Shown here piece by piece: positions 61,001-64,000 of a stretch of 64,000 nt of DNA. The notes below the pieces were generated by a model, which was not told where the DNA came from, did not search any database, and saw nothing but the letters and a program-made list of their open reading frames with translations. Source of the DNA: Siphonodentalium dalli (taxonomy: Eukaryota; Mollusca; Scaphopoda; Gadilida; Siphonodentaliidae); assembly GCA_032622095.1 (NCBI GenBank), contig CP136068.1:157613465-157677464 (forward strand), in the 5' to 3' direction. The position numbers and the translations under genes are program-made. The first letter of the stretch is position 1. Each line of letters opens with the position of its first letter.

Positions 61001-61577
61001 CCGAATATTTCGAGAAATACTTATTAAATGTGACCTTTCCAAACAAATTATCATGGAAAAATATAACGAAGACCTCATGGTTCAATATAAATAGAGATGA
61101 ATGGGAATGTAGCAAAGGCGATGATAGTCGATTAAACCGTTTCTCGGCACTCCAGCCTAAATTATGATGTCTAGGCTATGGGAAAACTGTTACATATATC
61201 CTAAGCATAAAGATTCTTATCTCCTTGTTGCACGTCTTATTTCCATTCTTGAAACGGACGAACAATCGTGCCCATTGTGTGATAGAAAACACAATGATCT
61301 GGTCAGACATGCATTAATCGAGTGTGTCTCAATATGTGATAACCGTAATATTTTTGAATTTGACTTATTAAACGAATTTCATGTAGACGTATACATGCAA
61401 TATGATAGTTCGAATGCGGAATCCAAAACGCGAGTTCTATTATCCGTAATAGCTGAACTTGACCATTGTATACGCGAAATAGATAATGAACTGATCGATT
61501 TTTTCGTTAGGCAATCAGCTTCTCTTTGGAAAGCATATGTTGATAGCATATCATCACTAATGCCTGTACCTCCATAG
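58081..61577 (+). pseudogene. E4 ORF2, copy b, frameshifted
   Basis: MESPELNLLNWNCTG enters the endonuclease directly. An 8-bp loss near 58625 shifts the frame, which reopens at 58623-60773 with the reverse transcriptase (RWFDVRQGARQGSILSP, CPTHADD). A 2-bp loss near 60712 and a further change at about 61166 (GATG for GTATG) break the C-terminal part, which resumes at 61164-61577. The catalytic box is again HADD. Confidence 0.8.
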
Positions 61578-62810
61578 TTCTGTATTAAAATTATATATAC
61601 GTACGCATTTCGAGAAATACTTATTAAATGTGACCTTTCCAAACAAATTATCATGGAAAAATATAACGAAGACCTCATGGTTCAATATAAATAGAGATGA
61701 ATGGGAATGTAGCAAAGGCGATGATAGTCGATTAAACCGTTTCTCGGCGCTCCAGCCTAAATTATGATGTCTAGGCTATGGGAAAACTGTTACATATATC
61801 CTAAGCATAAAGATTCTTATCTCCTTGTTGCACGTCTTATTTCCATTCTTGAAACGGACGAACAATCGTGCCCATTGTGTGATAGAAAACACAATGATCT
61901 GGTCAGACATGCATTAATCGAGTGTGTCTCAATATGTGATAACCGTAATATTTTTGAATTTGACTTATTAAACGAATTTCATGTAGACGTATACATGCAA
62001 TATGATAGTTCGAATGCGGAATCCAAAAACGCGAGTTCTATTATCCGTAATAGCTGAACTTGACCATTGTATACGCGAAATAGATAATGAACTGATCGAT
62101 TTTTTCGTTAGGAAATCAGCTTCTCTTTGGAAAGCATATGTTGATAGCATATCATCACTAATGCCTGTACCTCCATAGTTCTGTATTAAAATTATATATA
62201 CGTACGCATTTCGAGAAATACTTATTAAATGTGACCTTTCCAAACAAATTATCATGGAAAAATATAACGAAGACCTCATTGTTCAATATAAATAGAGATG
62301 AATGGGAATGTAGCAAAGGCGATGATAGTCGATTAAACCGTTTCTCGGCGCTCCAGCCTAAATTATGATGTCTAGGCTATGGGAAAACTGTTACATATAT
62401 CCTAAGCATAAAGATTCTTATCTCCTTGTTGCACGTCTTATTTCCATTCTTGAAACGGACGAACAATCGTGCCCATTGTGTGATAGAAAACACAATGATC
62501 TGGTCAGACATGCATTAATCGAGTGTGTCTCAATATGTGATAACCGTAATATTTTTGAATTTGACTTATTAAACGAATTTCATGTAGACGTATACATGCA
62601 ATATGATAGTTCGAATGCGGAATCCAAAACGCGAGTTCTATTATCCGTAATAGCTGAACTTGACCATTGTATACGCGAAATAGATAATGAACTGATCGAT
62701 TTTTTCGTTAGGAAATCAGTTTCTCTTTGGAAAGCATATGTTGATAGCATATCATCACTAATGCCTGTACCTCCATAGTTCTGTATTAAAATTATATATA
62801 CGTACGCATA
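61007..62810 (+). repeat. Tandem triplication, unit about 600 bp, of the E4 3' end
   Basis: Units at about 61007-61606, 61607-62207 and 62208-62808. Each begins TTTCGAGAAATACTTATT and ends ATATATACGTACGCA. All three share the 2-bp loss before TGTCTAGGC, so that change came first. Unit 2 has an extra A (ATCCAAAAACGCG) and units 1-3 differ by single bases (e.g. GGCAATC, GGAAATC). Confidence 0.95.
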
Positions 62811-63368
<558 letters not shown>

Positions 63369-63397
63369 ACTGTCTGATCACTTATCAGAAACTCAAC

Positions 63398-63413
63398 GGC
63401 CCTTTTCAGGGCC
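63398..63413 (+). terminator. Histone mRNA 3' stem-loop of H3 gene 4
   Basis: GGCCCTTTTCAGGGCC, identical to 27129-27144, with the same downstream AAAGTGAAAC. Confidence 0.95.
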
Positions 63414-63597
63414 ACCAAATTATATTAAAGTGAAACTTTTACATTGCTATATATTCCCCCAAAATGCGCGTAGAATTAATTTTGATATTAGCCCCCCCCC
63501 CCCTTAAAATTAAGCACAGTCGTGTTCTCTTTATCTTGGGCCAAATATAGGTTGATGAATATACATGTACATGTACATTGGACCGTCCCGGGTTTTA

Positions 63598-63846
63598 GGA
63601 TACGCAGTCAAGCAGGCCATGCTAGACCGTCCCGTATCCCACTTCAGAAAAGACCCGCAGTCCAATAAGGTGTATTGGACCGTCCCGGGCGGTAACAGAA
63701 GAGAGCACGCAGTCCAGTGGAATCACTGGACCGTCCCGTACTCTCTTAGCAGCCCGCAATCCAATGCCTCCATTGGAAGGTCCCGGGCTTGGACAACCAA
63801 CTGAAAATGCGCAATCCAGCATCATCGCTGGATCGTCCCGCATTTT
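63598..63846. repeat. Second copy of the covarying hairpin array
   Basis: Corresponds base for base in position to 27322-27570 (offset 36276). Few changes: the right internal loop of hairpin c is CCGTCC here rather than CCGTTC, and the last terminal loop is ATCATC. All stems remain paired. It is followed by the same AAGGCAAAG-rich stretch up to the window end; an H1 gene would be expected just beyond. Confidence 0.85.
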
Positions 63847-64000
63847 GCAAGATGCCGAGACAAGGCAAAGAAAAAGATCAAGGCAAAAGTACAAGGCAAA
63901 GATGGAAGATTCTAGACAAGACAAGATTCAAGACACCTGCGACGCTGACCGATCCCGATCTCAAGACTTCTCCACCCGATCCGCGACCTGACTGTTAAGA
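63847..64000. other. H1 upstream region, start (window ends)
   Basis: Matches 27571-27735 with a short deletion near 63901. Nothing else seen. Confidence 0.7.

Overview
The window is eukaryotic. It is a damaged histone H3-H1 gene cluster filled with non-LTR retrotransposons (LINEs), short retroelements, a DNA element, satellites and long non-coding spacers. The H3 and lysine-rich H1 proteins, the (GATT)n-tailed LINE and the general style of repeats point to a lophotrochozoan, most likely a bivalve mollusc (inference). I found no rRNA or tRNA gene, no H2A, H2B or H4, and no CRISPR array.

Labels used below. E1 is a short retroelement with one ORF (about 250-315 aa). E2 is an L1/Tx1-like LINE with two ORFs and a poly(A) tail, sitting in the H3 leader. 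E3 is a jockey-like LINE. E4 is a CR1-group LINE found at histone 3' ends. E5 is an old LINE remnant with a GATT-repeat tail. D1 is a 1.6-kb DNA element with inverted ends and palindrome arrays.

Layout. 1-6290: right part of D1, E5 remnant, a long dyad-rich spacer and a truncated H3 upstream region. 6291-9602: 3' part of an E3 (minus) hit by two tandem E1 copies. 9603-17726: an E2 tail, then an E2 copy carrying an E1 and a 5'-truncated E3. 17744-25045: H3 gene 1, an antisense gene fragment and E4 copy a. 25046-28464: H3 promoter, an E1 inserted in the leader, H3 pseudogene 2, its 3' stem-loop, a hairpin array, H1. 28466-36960: antisense E4-like tail, spacer copy, inverted satellite block, diverged spacer. 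36975-44620: E5 split by a complete D1, second copy of the 1-6290 block, H3 promoter. 44624-55080: three head-to-tail E2 copies. 55098-63023: H3 gene 3, antisense fragment, E4 copy b with a triplicated end. 63024-64000: 5'-truncated H3 gene 4, stem-loop and second hairpin array.

Two things stand out. First, E2 repeatedly occupies one position in the H3 5' leader, about 17-20 bp before the ATG, and is stacked head to tail there. Second, the H3-H1 spacer carries five hairpins whose stems differ in sequence but keep pairing, around a nearly constant asymmetric internal loop; the array occurs twice. No H3 gene in the window has promoter, reading frame and 3' stem-loop all in place: the two intact frames have lost the stem-loop, and the two stem-loops follow broken frames.
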